DNA of 64,000 nt from Sphingobium yanoikuyae (lineage in GTDB: Bacteria; Pseudomonadota; Alphaproteobacteria; Sphingomonadales; Sphingomonadaceae): positions 2,375,501 through 2,439,500 of the forward strand of contig NZ_CP139979.1 in the NCBI RefSeq assembly GCF_034424525.1, in the 5' to 3' direction. The position numbers and the translations under genes are program-made. Every line of letters begins with the position of its first letter. Position 1 is the first letter of the stretch. Of this stretch, positions 34,178-42,370 are shown piece by piece. The notes beneath the pieces were generated by a model. It was given only the letters and a program-made list of their open reading frames with translations, ran no database searches and was not told where the DNA came from.

Positions 34178-35711
34178 CGGCAATGGTTTCCACCTCGGTC
34201 GCGTCGCGGCGCGACACGCGGATCGCTTCCTCGGCCGTGGTCTGGCCGTCGCGCACCAGCGCGCGCGCGGCTGACCCCAGGTTCGGCGCATTGAGGAAGG
34301 CATGGCGGGCGATCAGCGACTCGTCGCCGCCATCGTTGATCAGGCGGCGGATCGTGTCGTCGACGCGGATCGCCTCGAACACGCCGATCCGGCCCTTGTA
34401 GCCGGTGCCATTGCATTCGTCGCAGCCACGCGCCCGGTAGATGATCGTGCCGGGGTCAAAGCCCAGCAGGGCGCTTGCCGACTTGTCGGCCTGCACCGGC
34501 TCGCGGCAATGCTGGCACAGCCGCCGCACCAGCCGCTGGGCGACGACGGCGCGCAGCGTGGAGGCGAGCAGGAAGGGTTCGACCCGCATGTCGCGCATAC
34601 GGGTGATCGCGCCGACCGCGTCATTGGTATGGACGGTCGACAGCACGAGATGGCCGGTCAGCGACGCCTGCACCGCAATCTCGGCGGTCTCGCGGTCGCG
34701 GATTTCGCCGACCATGACGACATCGGGGTCCTGGCGCAGGATCGCGCGCAGCCCGGCGGCAAAGGTCAGGCCGACCTTGGCATTGACCTGGGTCTGGCCG
34801 ACGCCCTCCATCGCATATTCGACCGGGTCTTCGACGGTCAGGATGTTGCGGCTGCCATCATTCAGGTTGCGCAGGCCGGCATAGAGCGTGGTGGTCTTGC
34901 CCGAACCGGTCGGCCCGGTGACCAGGATGATGCCGTTGGGCTCGCTCAGCCCCTCGCGGAAGATGCGGTCCGGCGCGCCGGTCATGCCCAGCAGGTCGAG
35001 CGTGATGCCCGCATTTTCCTTGTCCAGAATACGCAGCACCACCCGTTCGCCCGCCCGGCTCGGCAGCGTCGATACGCGCACGTCGAGCAGCTTGCCGCCC
35101 AGGGTCAGGCCGATGCGGCCATCCTGCGGCACGCGCCGTTCGGCAATGTCGAGCCGCGCCATCACCTTGATGCGGCTGACCACCACCGGCGCGACATGCG
35201 GCGGCATGCGCAGCGTCTCGCGCAGTACGCCATCCACGCGCATCCGCACGATCAGGCCCGTCTCATAGGGTTCGATATGAATGTCCGACACACCCTGGCG
35301 CGCGGCCTCGGCAATGATGCCGTTGATCAGGCGGATCGCCGGCGCGTCGTCCGCGCTGTCGAGCAGATCGTCGGCGGTCGGAATATCGGCGGCCAATATG
35401 TCCAGCTCGTCCGCGCCGACGTCGATCGACCCGGCCATGGCGGCGGCACTGCCCTCCATCGCATAATGATCGGACAGATGGCGGTCGAACTGCGGCGCCT
35501 CGACAAAGCGCACGTCGAAGCTGCGGGCGAGATGCCGGCGCACCTCCAGCAGCACGCGCGGATCGCTGCCCTCGCGCACCGCGATCGACAGTCGCTCGCC
35601 ATCCTGCGGCAGCATCACCACGCCATGCTTGCGGGCAAAGCCATAAGGAATGTCGACCGGTCGTGGCGGAAGAACCGACGGCATTACCGTCACATGCTCC
35701 TGTTCGCTCAC
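34170..35711 (-). CDS. gspE: Type II secretion ATPase E
   Basis: The 513-residue hexameric ATPase driving pseudopilus assembly. An N-terminal GspL-binding domain precedes the RecA-like core: Walker A GPTGSGKTT, Asp box VEDPVEYAM, Walker B VVMVGEIRDRETAEIA, His box LVLSTVHTND, and the tetracysteine zinc module CQHC...CDECNGTGYKGR. It overlaps gspD by 4 nt. Confidence 0.96.
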   Translation of the reverse strand: MSEQEHVTVMPSVLPPRPVDIPYGFARKHGVVMLPQDGERLSIAVREGSDPRVLLEVRRHLARSFDVRFVEAPQFDRHLSDHYAMEGSAAAMAGSIDVGADELDILAADIPTADDLLDSADDAPAIRLINGIIAEAARQGVSDIHIEPYETGLIVRMRVDGVLRETLRMPPHVAPVVVSRIKVMARLDIAERRVPQDGRIGLTLGGKLLDVRVSTLPSRAGERVVLRILDKENAGITLDLLGMTGAPDRIFREGLSEPNGIILVTGPTGSGKTTTLYAGLRNLNDGSRNILTVEDPVEYAMEGVGQTQVNAKVGLTFAAGLRAILRQDPDVVMVGEIRDRETAEIAVQASLTGHLVLSTVHTNDAVGAITRMRDMRVEPFLLASTLRAVVAQRLVRRLCQHCREPVQADKSASALLGFDPGTIIYRARGCDECNGTGYKGRIGVFEAIRVDDTIRRLINDGGDESLIARHAFLNAPNLGSAARALVRDGQTTAEEAIRVSRRDATEVETIADG

Positions 35712-37960
35712 TTCTGCTCTCCGCTTGGCGGCAGGTCGACCGGGCGGACGACGCCGCTCGACTGCCGCACCGTGGGTTCGATGACCTGGACCTGCCCCGG
35801 TGCCGGCGAAGTCGCCGGCGCGGCGGCCGGCGCACCGGCCTGCGGTTCGACCAGCATGTCGCCGGGCTGCGGCGCGATCGGCGGCTGCGCGCCCATATAG
35901 TCACGCACCAGCTCGTCGATGGTCGGCTCGCTGTCGGGGCTGCGCTGCAACTGCATGCCGCGCACATAGCCATAGCGCTGCTGGGTCAGGCGCTGCGCAT
36001 CTTCCTTGGTGCGCAGGATGGTCGGGCGGATGAAGACCATGAGGTTGGTCTTGGTCCGGCTTTTGCTGCGCGACTTGAACAGCTCGCCAATGCCCGGAAT
36101 GTCGGACAGCAGCGGGATGCGCTCGATCGTCTTGCGCTCATTATCGTCCAGCAGGCCGCCCAGCGCCAGGATTTCGCCATCATCGACTGTGACCGTGGTC
36201 TCGATCTCGCGCTTGTTGATGATCAGGTCGCTGCTCGAATTGCTGACCGGGCCGGCCACGCTCGACACTTCCTGCTTCAGGAACAGCTTGATCGCACCGC
36301 CGGTGTTGATCTGCGGCTTCACCTCCAGCTTGATGCCGACATCCTGGCGCTGGACGGTGCGGAACTGGTTGTCGAAATTCTGGCTCAGCGCCTCGCCGGT
36401 GGTCACCGGCACCTGCTGGCCGACCAGGATCGACGCCTTCTGATTGTCCAGCGTCATCACCGACGGCGTGGAAAGCAGATTGCTCTCGGTATCCGACTTC
36501 ACCGCATTGATGATCGCGCCGAAAATGCCATTCTTGCCGATCTGGGTGCCCAGCCCCCCGACGATGCCGGTCGCGCTGGCCAGGCTGTCGACCGCCGCCT
36601 GGGTCAGGCTGCTGGCCAGGTCGCTGTTGGTCTGCGTCTCGGTCGTCGTGGTCGTGCCGTCGGCCGCCACCACCGTCGTCTTGGTGGTGCCCAGCTTGGT
36701 CGCGCCATAGGCACCGGCGATGGTGATCAGGCTGGGCGAGGCATTGCTGTAATTGGTCGCGGCAAAGCCGGTCGATGTGCTGCCCAGCAGGAACTGCACG
36801 CCCAGCTTCTTGGCTGCCGCATCGCTGATCTCGACGATGATCGCCTCCACCAGCACCTGCTCGCGGCGGGTGTCGATCTGGCGGATGGTCTCGCCCAGCA
36901 TGCGCTGCACATCGCTGTTGGCGGCAACGATGATCGCATTGGCGCCTTCATAGCGGGTGACGATCGCCGGGCCGCGGGTCGAAATGCCACTGCCGCTCGA
37001 TCCGCTGGAGGCCGCCGCGACCGGTGCCGCCGCAGCGCTGGCCGGAGCCGCGCCGCCGCCAGCGCCGCCGCTGGCGCCCGCCGCCGGCACCGAGGAGGTG
37101 ACGGGCGAACTGCTCGACTGGCCGATCAGCTGCTGCAACACCGGCAACAGCTTCTCCGCATCGGCATGTTCCAGCCAGTAGACGCGGATTTCCGTGCCGC
37201 TCGCCGCCTGACGGTCCAGCTCGCGCGCCATATTGGCCAGCCGGGTGACGGTATTCACATCGCCGCGAATGGCGATCGCGTTGCTGCTGTCGATCGGCAC
37301 CACGCTGGCGGCCGCTGGCGCGCCATTCTCGCCGCCGCCACTTTGCACCAGTGCCTGCAGCGATGTCGCGATCTCGCGCGCACCGGCATTTTTCAGCATC
37401 ACCATCTGGGTCGAGCTGGTGTCGCGATCGACCCGCGCAATCACCTGACGGATGCGCGCGACATTGTCGGCATAGTCGGCGACGACGATGCTGTTGCCAG
37501 CGCGATTGGCGGTGACCGTGCCTTCCTTGCTGATCAGCGGGCGCAGCGTTTCCAGCACGCTGGCCGCGTCGACCGAGCGCAGGCGGAAGACTTCGGTGAC
37601 GAAGCTGTTGCGGGTCGCCGCCCGGCCCACCGCGCTCGGCTGGCCGGCCGCGCCGTCCGCCGGCTGGATGCGATAGGCGCCACCGGGCGCCGGCACCGCG
37701 ACCAGGCCATTGGCGCGCAGCGTCGACAGCACGATCTCGAAATATTCCGACTTGGACAGCGGCCGGTCGGTCACCACCGACACCTTGCCCTGCACCCGGT
37801 TGTCGATGATGAAGGTGCGACCGGTGACGCGCGCGGCATCTTGGATGAAGGCGCGGATATCGGCATCGCGCACATTCAGCGTCTGCTGCGCATGTCCGGG
37901 GACCGGGGCAGCCAGGACCAGCGCGAGGGCGGCGGAATATTTGAGGATATGTCTGGTCAT
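35708..37960 (-). CDS. gspD: Type II secretion secretin D
   Basis: A 750-residue outer-membrane secretin. Signal peptide (YSAALALVLAAPVPGHAQQ), N0 domain (TLNVRDADIRAFIQDAARVTGRTF), three KH-like N domains (about 125-435) and the secretin core (VPVTTGEALSQNFDNQFRTVQRQDVGIKLEVKPQINTGG, then GGLLDDNERKTIERIPLLSDIPGIGELF). An Ala/Gly/Ser-rich insert (about 285-335) lies in the N3 region. The C-terminal tail is Pro/Ala-rich. No pilotin gene is evident nearby. Confidence 0.96.
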   Translation of the reverse strand: MTRHILKYSAALALVLAAPVPGHAQQTLNVRDADIRAFIQDAARVTGRTFIIDNRVQGKVSVVTDRPLSKSEYFEIVLSTLRANGLVAVPAPGGAYRIQPADGAAGQPSAVGRAATRNSFVTEVFRLRSVDAASVLETLRPLISKEGTVTANRAGNSIVVADYADNVARIRQVIARVDRDTSSTQMVMLKNAGAREIATSLQALVQSGGGENGAPAAASVVPIDSSNAIAIRGDVNTVTRLANMARELDRQAASGTEIRVYWLEHADAEKLLPVLQQLIGQSSSSPVTSSVPAAGASGGAGGGAAPASAAAAPVAAASSGSSGSGISTRGPAIVTRYEGANAIIVAANSDVQRMLGETIRQIDTRREQVLVEAIIVEISDAAAKKLGVQFLLGSTSTGFAATNYSNASPSLITIAGAYGATKLGTTKTTVVAADGTTTTTETQTNSDLASSLTQAAVDSLASATGIVGGLGTQIGKNGIFGAIINAVKSDTESNLLSTPSVMTLDNQKASILVGQQVPVTTGEALSQNFDNQFRTVQRQDVGIKLEVKPQINTGGAIKLFLKQEVSSVAGPVSNSSSDLIINKREIETTVTVDDGEILALGGLLDDNERKTIERIPLLSDIPGIGELFKSRSKSRTKTNLMVFIRPTILRTKEDAQRLTQQRYGYVRGMQLQRSPDSEPTIDELVRDYMGAQPPIAPQPGDMLVEPQAGAPAAAPATSPAPGQVQVIEPTVRQSSGVVRPVDLPPSGEQK

Positions 37961-38817
37961 TGGCCTTGCAATATCAGGTTGATCGGCACGGTGACGGCGC
38001 CGCGCTCCACGGTCAGGGACAGGCGTGCGCCGGGCACGATCTGGTTCTGCAATGATGCCAGGTCACCGGCCGATCCGATCGGCTGGCCGTTGATCTGGGT
38101 CACGATGTCGCCGGCCTGGAAACCGGCATTCTGAAAGCCCGGCCCCTTGGGGCTCAGCACCAGCCCGGTCACCCGGCCATTCTGGGTGCGCGGGGAAAAG
38201 CCGATGTCGCGCTTCACCGCATCGGCGCTCGGCGCATCGCGGCCCGGCACCGGCGAGGGCGCGCCTTCACCCGGCGCCATATCCCCTTCGGGCGCGCCGC
38301 CCGGTCCACCGGCCGGCCCACCGGCCACCGACGCAGGCTGGGACTGGTCGAGGAACACCTGCTCCTCCGCCCCACCGCGATCGATCGTCACATGATCGAA
38401 GAACACCGCCTTCAGCACCACGCCGGGCATGATCTCGTCGCCCACGGCATAGCTGTTCTGGATGCCATCGGGCGTCGCCAGGATCGCCGATCCCTGCCCC
38501 GTCCCCTCGTTCAGCCGCACGCCATAGAGCGTCAGCGCCAGCGAAGTGACGACGCCGTTGCCCGCCTGCGGCGCGCCGGTGCGGAAAAAGGGATCGAAAC
38601 TGGCGAACAGCGCCTGCCGCGCACTGGCCGACAGTACTTGCGCCTGACGCCCTTCCCAGGGGCCGAAGGCGCCGACCGGCGTCAGCAACACCCACACCAG
38701 CCGGGCAAGCTGCAATGCCAGCACGGCCAGCAACAGCTTTTCGACCAGCCCCAGCCAGTCGACCGGCCGCGCATAGCGCCGCCACCCTTGCAACTTGTCG
38801 CCGAACGGCACACGCAT
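37957..38817 (-). CDS. gspC: Type II secretion system protein C
   Basis: A 286-residue inner-membrane protein joining the platform to the secretin. One N-terminal helix (LVEKLLLAVLALQLARLVWVLL), an HR domain (about 65-150: FRTGAPQAGNGVVTSLALTLYGVRLNEGTGQGSAILATPDG), a Pro/Gly/Ala-rich linker and a C-terminal PDZ domain (about 205-286: GPGFQNAGFQAGDIVTQINGQPIGSAGDL) that may select substrates. It is the first gene of the operon. A Pho-box-like repeat lies 58 bp upstream. Confidence 0.94.
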   Translation of the reverse strand: MRVPFGDKLQGWRRYARPVDWLGLVEKLLLAVLALQLARLVWVLLTPVGAFGPWEGRQAQVLSASARQALFASFDPFFRTGAPQAGNGVVTSLALTLYGVRLNEGTGQGSAILATPDGIQNSYAVGDEIMPGVVLKAVFFDHVTIDRGGAEEQVFLDQSQPASVAGGPAGGPGGAPEGDMAPGEGAPSPVPGRDAPSADAVKRDIGFSPRTQNGRVTGLVLSPKGPGFQNAGFQAGDIVTQINGQPIGSAGDLASLQNQIVPGARLSLTVERGAVTVPINLILQGQ

Positions 38818-38874
38818 GAGCCGAAATGTCCCCCTTGGTTCGCCCGCCTGCTAGGCAACTCTTCTTACTGCCAG

Positions 38875-38903
38875 ATGACGTTTATGTTACCATAATATGA
38901 CAG
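38875..38903 (-). promoter_or_regulatory. Pho-box-like direct repeat upstream of gspC
   Basis: On the minus strand CTGTCAT (38903-38897) and ACGTCAT (38881-38875) are 22 bp apart, i.e. two 11-bp periods, with a degenerate unit between. PhoB boxes are 11-bp-spaced CTGTCAT-like direct repeats. The orientation points toward gspC. Confidence 0.5.
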
Positions 38904-38995
38904 GTAGCAATGGGGCCGCGACGATGCTTGCATTTCGCAGGGTCAACGATAGCTAGGGCCACGGAAACCGGCCTGCAGCGCCGTCATTCGCGGAA

Positions 38996-39661
38996 ATGCC
39001 CATGACCTTGTCCGACCCGATCCTGTCACCGCCCGCCGCACCCGACGCCGATCCGGCCTGGATTGCCAGCCATCCGCGCGTCCAGCGGGTGCCCAGCAAG
39101 GATCTCACCCTGTTCATCCAGCGTGATTTCCTGAGTCTTGACGAATGCGCGCAGGTGATCGCGCGGATCGATGCGGACCGTCGCCCCTCGACCATCGCGG
39201 ACGCCAATGGCGATGGCTATTTCCGCACCAGCGAGACCTGCGACCTCGACCATGGCGACCCGTTCGTCGCCGCCATCAACGCCCGGCTCGACAGCTTCGC
39301 CGGCATCGCCACCCAATATGGCGAACCGATCCAGGGCCAGCGCTATGGCGTCGGCCAGGAATTCAAGGCGCACACCGATTATTTCGAGCCCAAGGGCGCG
39401 GACTATGACAGATTCTGCGCGGTCGCGGGCAACCGCACCTGGACCTTGATGGTCTATCTCAACGAGCCCGCCGCCGGCGGCGCCACCCGCTTCACGAAGA
39501 TCGGCAAGACGGTGCAGCCCGAAACCGGCAAGCTGCTCGCCTGGAACAACCGCATCACCCCGGATCGCTTCAACCCCGCCAGCATCCACCACGGCATGAA
39601 GGTCCGCAGCGGCGTCAAGCATGTCATCACCAAATGGTATCGCGAACGCCCCTGGGGCTGA
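38996..39661 (+). CDS. 2OG-Fe(II) oxygenase (prolyl 4-hydroxylase-type)
   Basis: A 221-residue soluble dioxygenase with the P4H catalytic domain: His126 and Asp128 (HTDYF) and a distal His (His198/199 in SIHHGMKV) bind iron, and Lys208 (KHVITKWYR) should bind 2-oxoglutarate. GEPIQGQRYGVGQEFKAHTDYF and LMVYLNEPAAGGATRF are the family signatures. It has no signal peptide. Its substrate in bacteria is usually unknown. Start 38996 or 39002. It is divergent from the secretion operon, sharing a 178-bp spacer. Confidence 0.92.
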   Translation: MPMTLSDPILSPPAAPDADPAWIASHPRVQRVPSKDLTLFIQRDFLSLDECAQVIARIDADRRPSTIADANGDGYFRTSETCDLDHGDPFVAAINARLDSFAGIATQYGEPIQGQRYGVGQEFKAHTDYFEPKGADYDRFCAVAGNRTWTLMVYLNEPAAGGATRFTKIGKTVQPETGKLLAWNNRITPDRFNPASIHHGMKVRSGVKHVITKWYRERPWG

Positions 39662-39800
39662 AGGCGATGCCCCAGGCGGCGCACATATTTCAGCCGCGCT
39701 GGGTGATTTTCCGCCAGCGGGGTGTGCGTTCGCAACGTCCGCCCTGCAAGGCAACTATGACACCGCCCCGCGCCTGGCGCGCAGGGCGGCGCCTGTCTCG

Positions 39801-41930
39801 TCAGAAGTCGACCGTGGCCGAGAGCCAGAGGCGGCGCCCTTCCTGGTTGATCGAATAGGCCGGGGTCCAGGCGGTCACATTGGCCGCAGTCTGATAGGGC
39901 ACATAGACCGCATAGTCGGTGTCGAGGATATTATAGAGCGTCGCCGACAGGCGGAAGGCCGGCGCGACCTGGTAGGAACCACCCAGGTGGAAGACTTCAT
40001 AGCTGCGGAAGTCGCCCACGGCGCTCTGCTGCGCATTGGCGCCGCGATAACGGCTCGACCGCACTTCCGCCCGTGCCCAGACGCTGGCCTTGTCGCCCAG
40101 CTTCCAGCGCAGATTGCCGTTCAGCATATGCTTGGGCATGCCGATCAGCGGCAGCCCTTCTTCCGATCCGCTGAGCTGCTCGGTCTCGGTATAGGTATAG
40201 TTGGCGGACAGCGACAGGGTGGAGGTCAGCGCGAAACGGGTTGCCACCTCGACGCCGCGGGTGCGGGCCTTGTCGATGTTGATCGACTGGCTGAACATCT
40301 CGACATTGGGGAAATTGCCGACATCGACGCAGCCCGGCAGGTTGGGCGCGGCCGAGAACTGGCAATTGGGCACCCCCGGACCGCTGGCGATCTTGTCGGT
40401 GAAGTCATTGTTGAACAGGGTGACATTGCCGCTGAAGAAGCCGTCGCCGTCATAATAGAGGCCCGCTTCATAGCTGGTGCTGGTTTCCGGCGTCAGGCCC
40501 GGCGATCCCAGCAGCGGCACCCGCCCCTGGCTGCCGAAGCCGATGATGCCCTCGGCAATCTGTTCGACGCGTGGCGTCTTGAAACCGCGGCTGACACCGC
40601 CCTTCAGGGTCAGCGCATCATTGATGTTCCACACCGCATAGGCGCGCGGCGACCATTTGTCGCCAAAGGTCGAGTGATTGTCGTAGCGCGCGCCGCCGGT
40701 GATGTTGAAGCCGTCGACGACGGTCAGCGTCGCTTCGGCAAAGCCCGCCCACTGGGTGAACTTGAACGGCTCGGGGGCCACGCCCTCGACCATGCGCGCC
40801 TTCCAATATTGGCCGCCAACGGTGAAGGCCAGCGCGCCCGCCTTGCCGGCAAAGCGGGAATCGATGATGTCGTTGCGCGCCTCCAGCGTGCGCGGACTGC
40901 CCGGCACCGCGCCCGGCGTGCCATTGGGGATCAGGCGGCCGATCGTCTCGGTCTCGTTGCGGGTCAGGGTGGTGTCGAGCTGGCCGAAACCCATGCGCCA
41001 GCTGTGCGCGATCACATAATTGCTGCGGTTGAACCGCTGTTCGGGGGCATAGCCGCCCGATCCCAGCGTGCCGAGCTGGCCCCGGCTATTGTCATAGCTT
41101 TGTTCATTGCGATCATATTCGAACCACAGGTCATGATCGGCATGGGGCGTCAGCGTCAGCCGGCCGCCATAATTATAGATGTCCGATTCCACCGGATTGC
41201 GGCCCAAGGTCAGCGCCGGATCGCCGGGGATCTCGATGTCGGAGCCGGCGCGGTGGAACACACTGCCACGCAGGGTCAGGCCGGCCAGCCCCTTGATGAT
41301 CGGCCCCTGGGCAAAGCCGTTGACCGACCGGATATTGCCAAAGCGGTCATCGCCCTGGATCGTGCTTTCGGCGCTGGCGGTGCCGACCCAGCGATCGCCG
41401 ACCTTGCGGGTGATGATGTTGACGACGCCGCCCATCGCGTCCGAACCATAGAGGGTGGACATCGGGCCGCGCACCACCTCGATCCGGTCGATCGCGGAGA
41501 AGGGCGGCAGGAAGCTGGTGGAAGTTTCGCCAAAGCCGTTGGGCGTGACGCCGCCGGGCGCATTCTGGCGCCGGCCGTCGATCAGCACCAGCGTATAGTC
41601 GCTGGGCATGCCGCGGATCGAGATGTTGAGGCCGCCGGTCTTGCCCGCTTCGCCGCCGACATCGACGCCCTGCACATCCTGCAGCGCTTCGGCCAGGCTG
41701 CCGAACCGCTTTTCCTGCAATTCCTCGCGGCCCAGCACGGTGATGCTGGCCGGTGCCTCGATGATATTCTGTTCATAGCCGGCCGCGGTGACGACGATCG
41801 CGCTGGACTGCGCATCGGCATCGGCATCGGGCGCCTGTGCCTGGGCGGCGACGGGCAGTGCGAGCGCACCGATCAGGGCAGCGCCCCCAAGCAGATGGGC
41901 ACGCGTCGAGAAGATTACAGGAAATGGCAT
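39801..41930 (-). CDS. TonB-dependent receptor (CirA/FepA-like)
   Basis: A 709-residue outer-membrane receptor. Signal peptide (HLLGGAALIGALALPVAAQAQ), TonB-box-like AIVVTAAGYEQ, plug domain (about 45-160: ASITVLGREELQEK... NISIRGMPSDYTLVLIDGRRQN... VVRGPMSTLYGSDAMGGVVNII) and a 22-strand barrel ending in GRRLWLSATVDF. The plug is of the colicin-I/enterobactin receptor group, so a catecholate siderophore or similar ligand is plausible. A 15-bp palindrome at 41955-41969 precedes it, which would fit iron control. Confidence 0.95.
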   Translation of the reverse strand: MPFPVIFSTRAHLLGGAALIGALALPVAAQAQAPDADADAQSSAIVVTAAGYEQNIIEAPASITVLGREELQEKRFGSLAEALQDVQGVDVGGEAGKTGGLNISIRGMPSDYTLVLIDGRRQNAPGGVTPNGFGETSTSFLPPFSAIDRIEVVRGPMSTLYGSDAMGGVVNIITRKVGDRWVGTASAESTIQGDDRFGNIRSVNGFAQGPIIKGLAGLTLRGSVFHRAGSDIEIPGDPALTLGRNPVESDIYNYGGRLTLTPHADHDLWFEYDRNEQSYDNSRGQLGTLGSGGYAPEQRFNRSNYVIAHSWRMGFGQLDTTLTRNETETIGRLIPNGTPGAVPGSPRTLEARNDIIDSRFAGKAGALAFTVGGQYWKARMVEGVAPEPFKFTQWAGFAEATLTVVDGFNITGGARYDNHSTFGDKWSPRAYAVWNINDALTLKGGVSRGFKTPRVEQIAEGIIGFGSQGRVPLLGSPGLTPETSTSYEAGLYYDGDGFFSGNVTLFNNDFTDKIASGPGVPNCQFSAAPNLPGCVDVGNFPNVEMFSQSINIDKARTRGVEVATRFALTSTLSLSANYTYTETEQLSGSEEGLPLIGMPKHMLNGNLRWKLGDKASVWARAEVRSSRYRGANAQQSAVGDFRSYEVFHLGGSYQVAPAFRLSATLYNILDTDYAVYVPYQTAANVTAWTPAYSINQEGRRLWLSATVDF

Positions 41931-41954
41931 TTCAGACCCCCATTGAAATAATAG

Positions 41955-41969
41955 TGCGACTTAGTCGCA
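41955..41969. promoter_or_regulatory. 15-bp palindrome, candidate Fur-type operator
   Basis: TGCGACTTAGTCGCA, a perfect odd-centred palindrome, 25 bp before the receptor start. Alphaproteobacterial Fur-like sites often take a TGC...GCA palindromic form. The rest of 41970-42370 (about 400 bp, to acnB) shows no coding frame I can support. Confidence 0.5.
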
Positions 41970-42370
41970 TTAGAATTTCACGGGCTGATGTGGAGGAAGA
42001 AGGTAGTGGTCAATCAATGATGATATGCCCGGCCGCCTGCGCAACAATTTCTCACAATCGCGACACCGGCGGAGCGCATGCCTCTTCTTTGCGGGACATG
42101 TTGGAGCCGCCTGGGCAACATAAGAAGGGTTGCAGACATCATGGTGGCACCCAATATCCGCTTCGACACTCGTCCGCCGCTACGGATCGCCTCCGCTCCC
42201 CGCACAGCGAGCGCCGGGGCGATCCGGATCGGTGCATCCGGGCCTATCGGGCAGCTTGCAAGCCGGGCGATCTTGGCCTACGCGCGACCCGTCACCGCCC
42301 CAGGTCGGTCCATAAAGCCGTCCGGTGGTGCCACGCCCGGATTCATACACTTTATGGCATTGGATTTATA

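Noticed and set aside
35663..38134. 823-residue open frame on the plus strand
   Set aside because: It is antisense to gspD/gspC, Arg/Asp/Ala-rich, without recognisable motifs.
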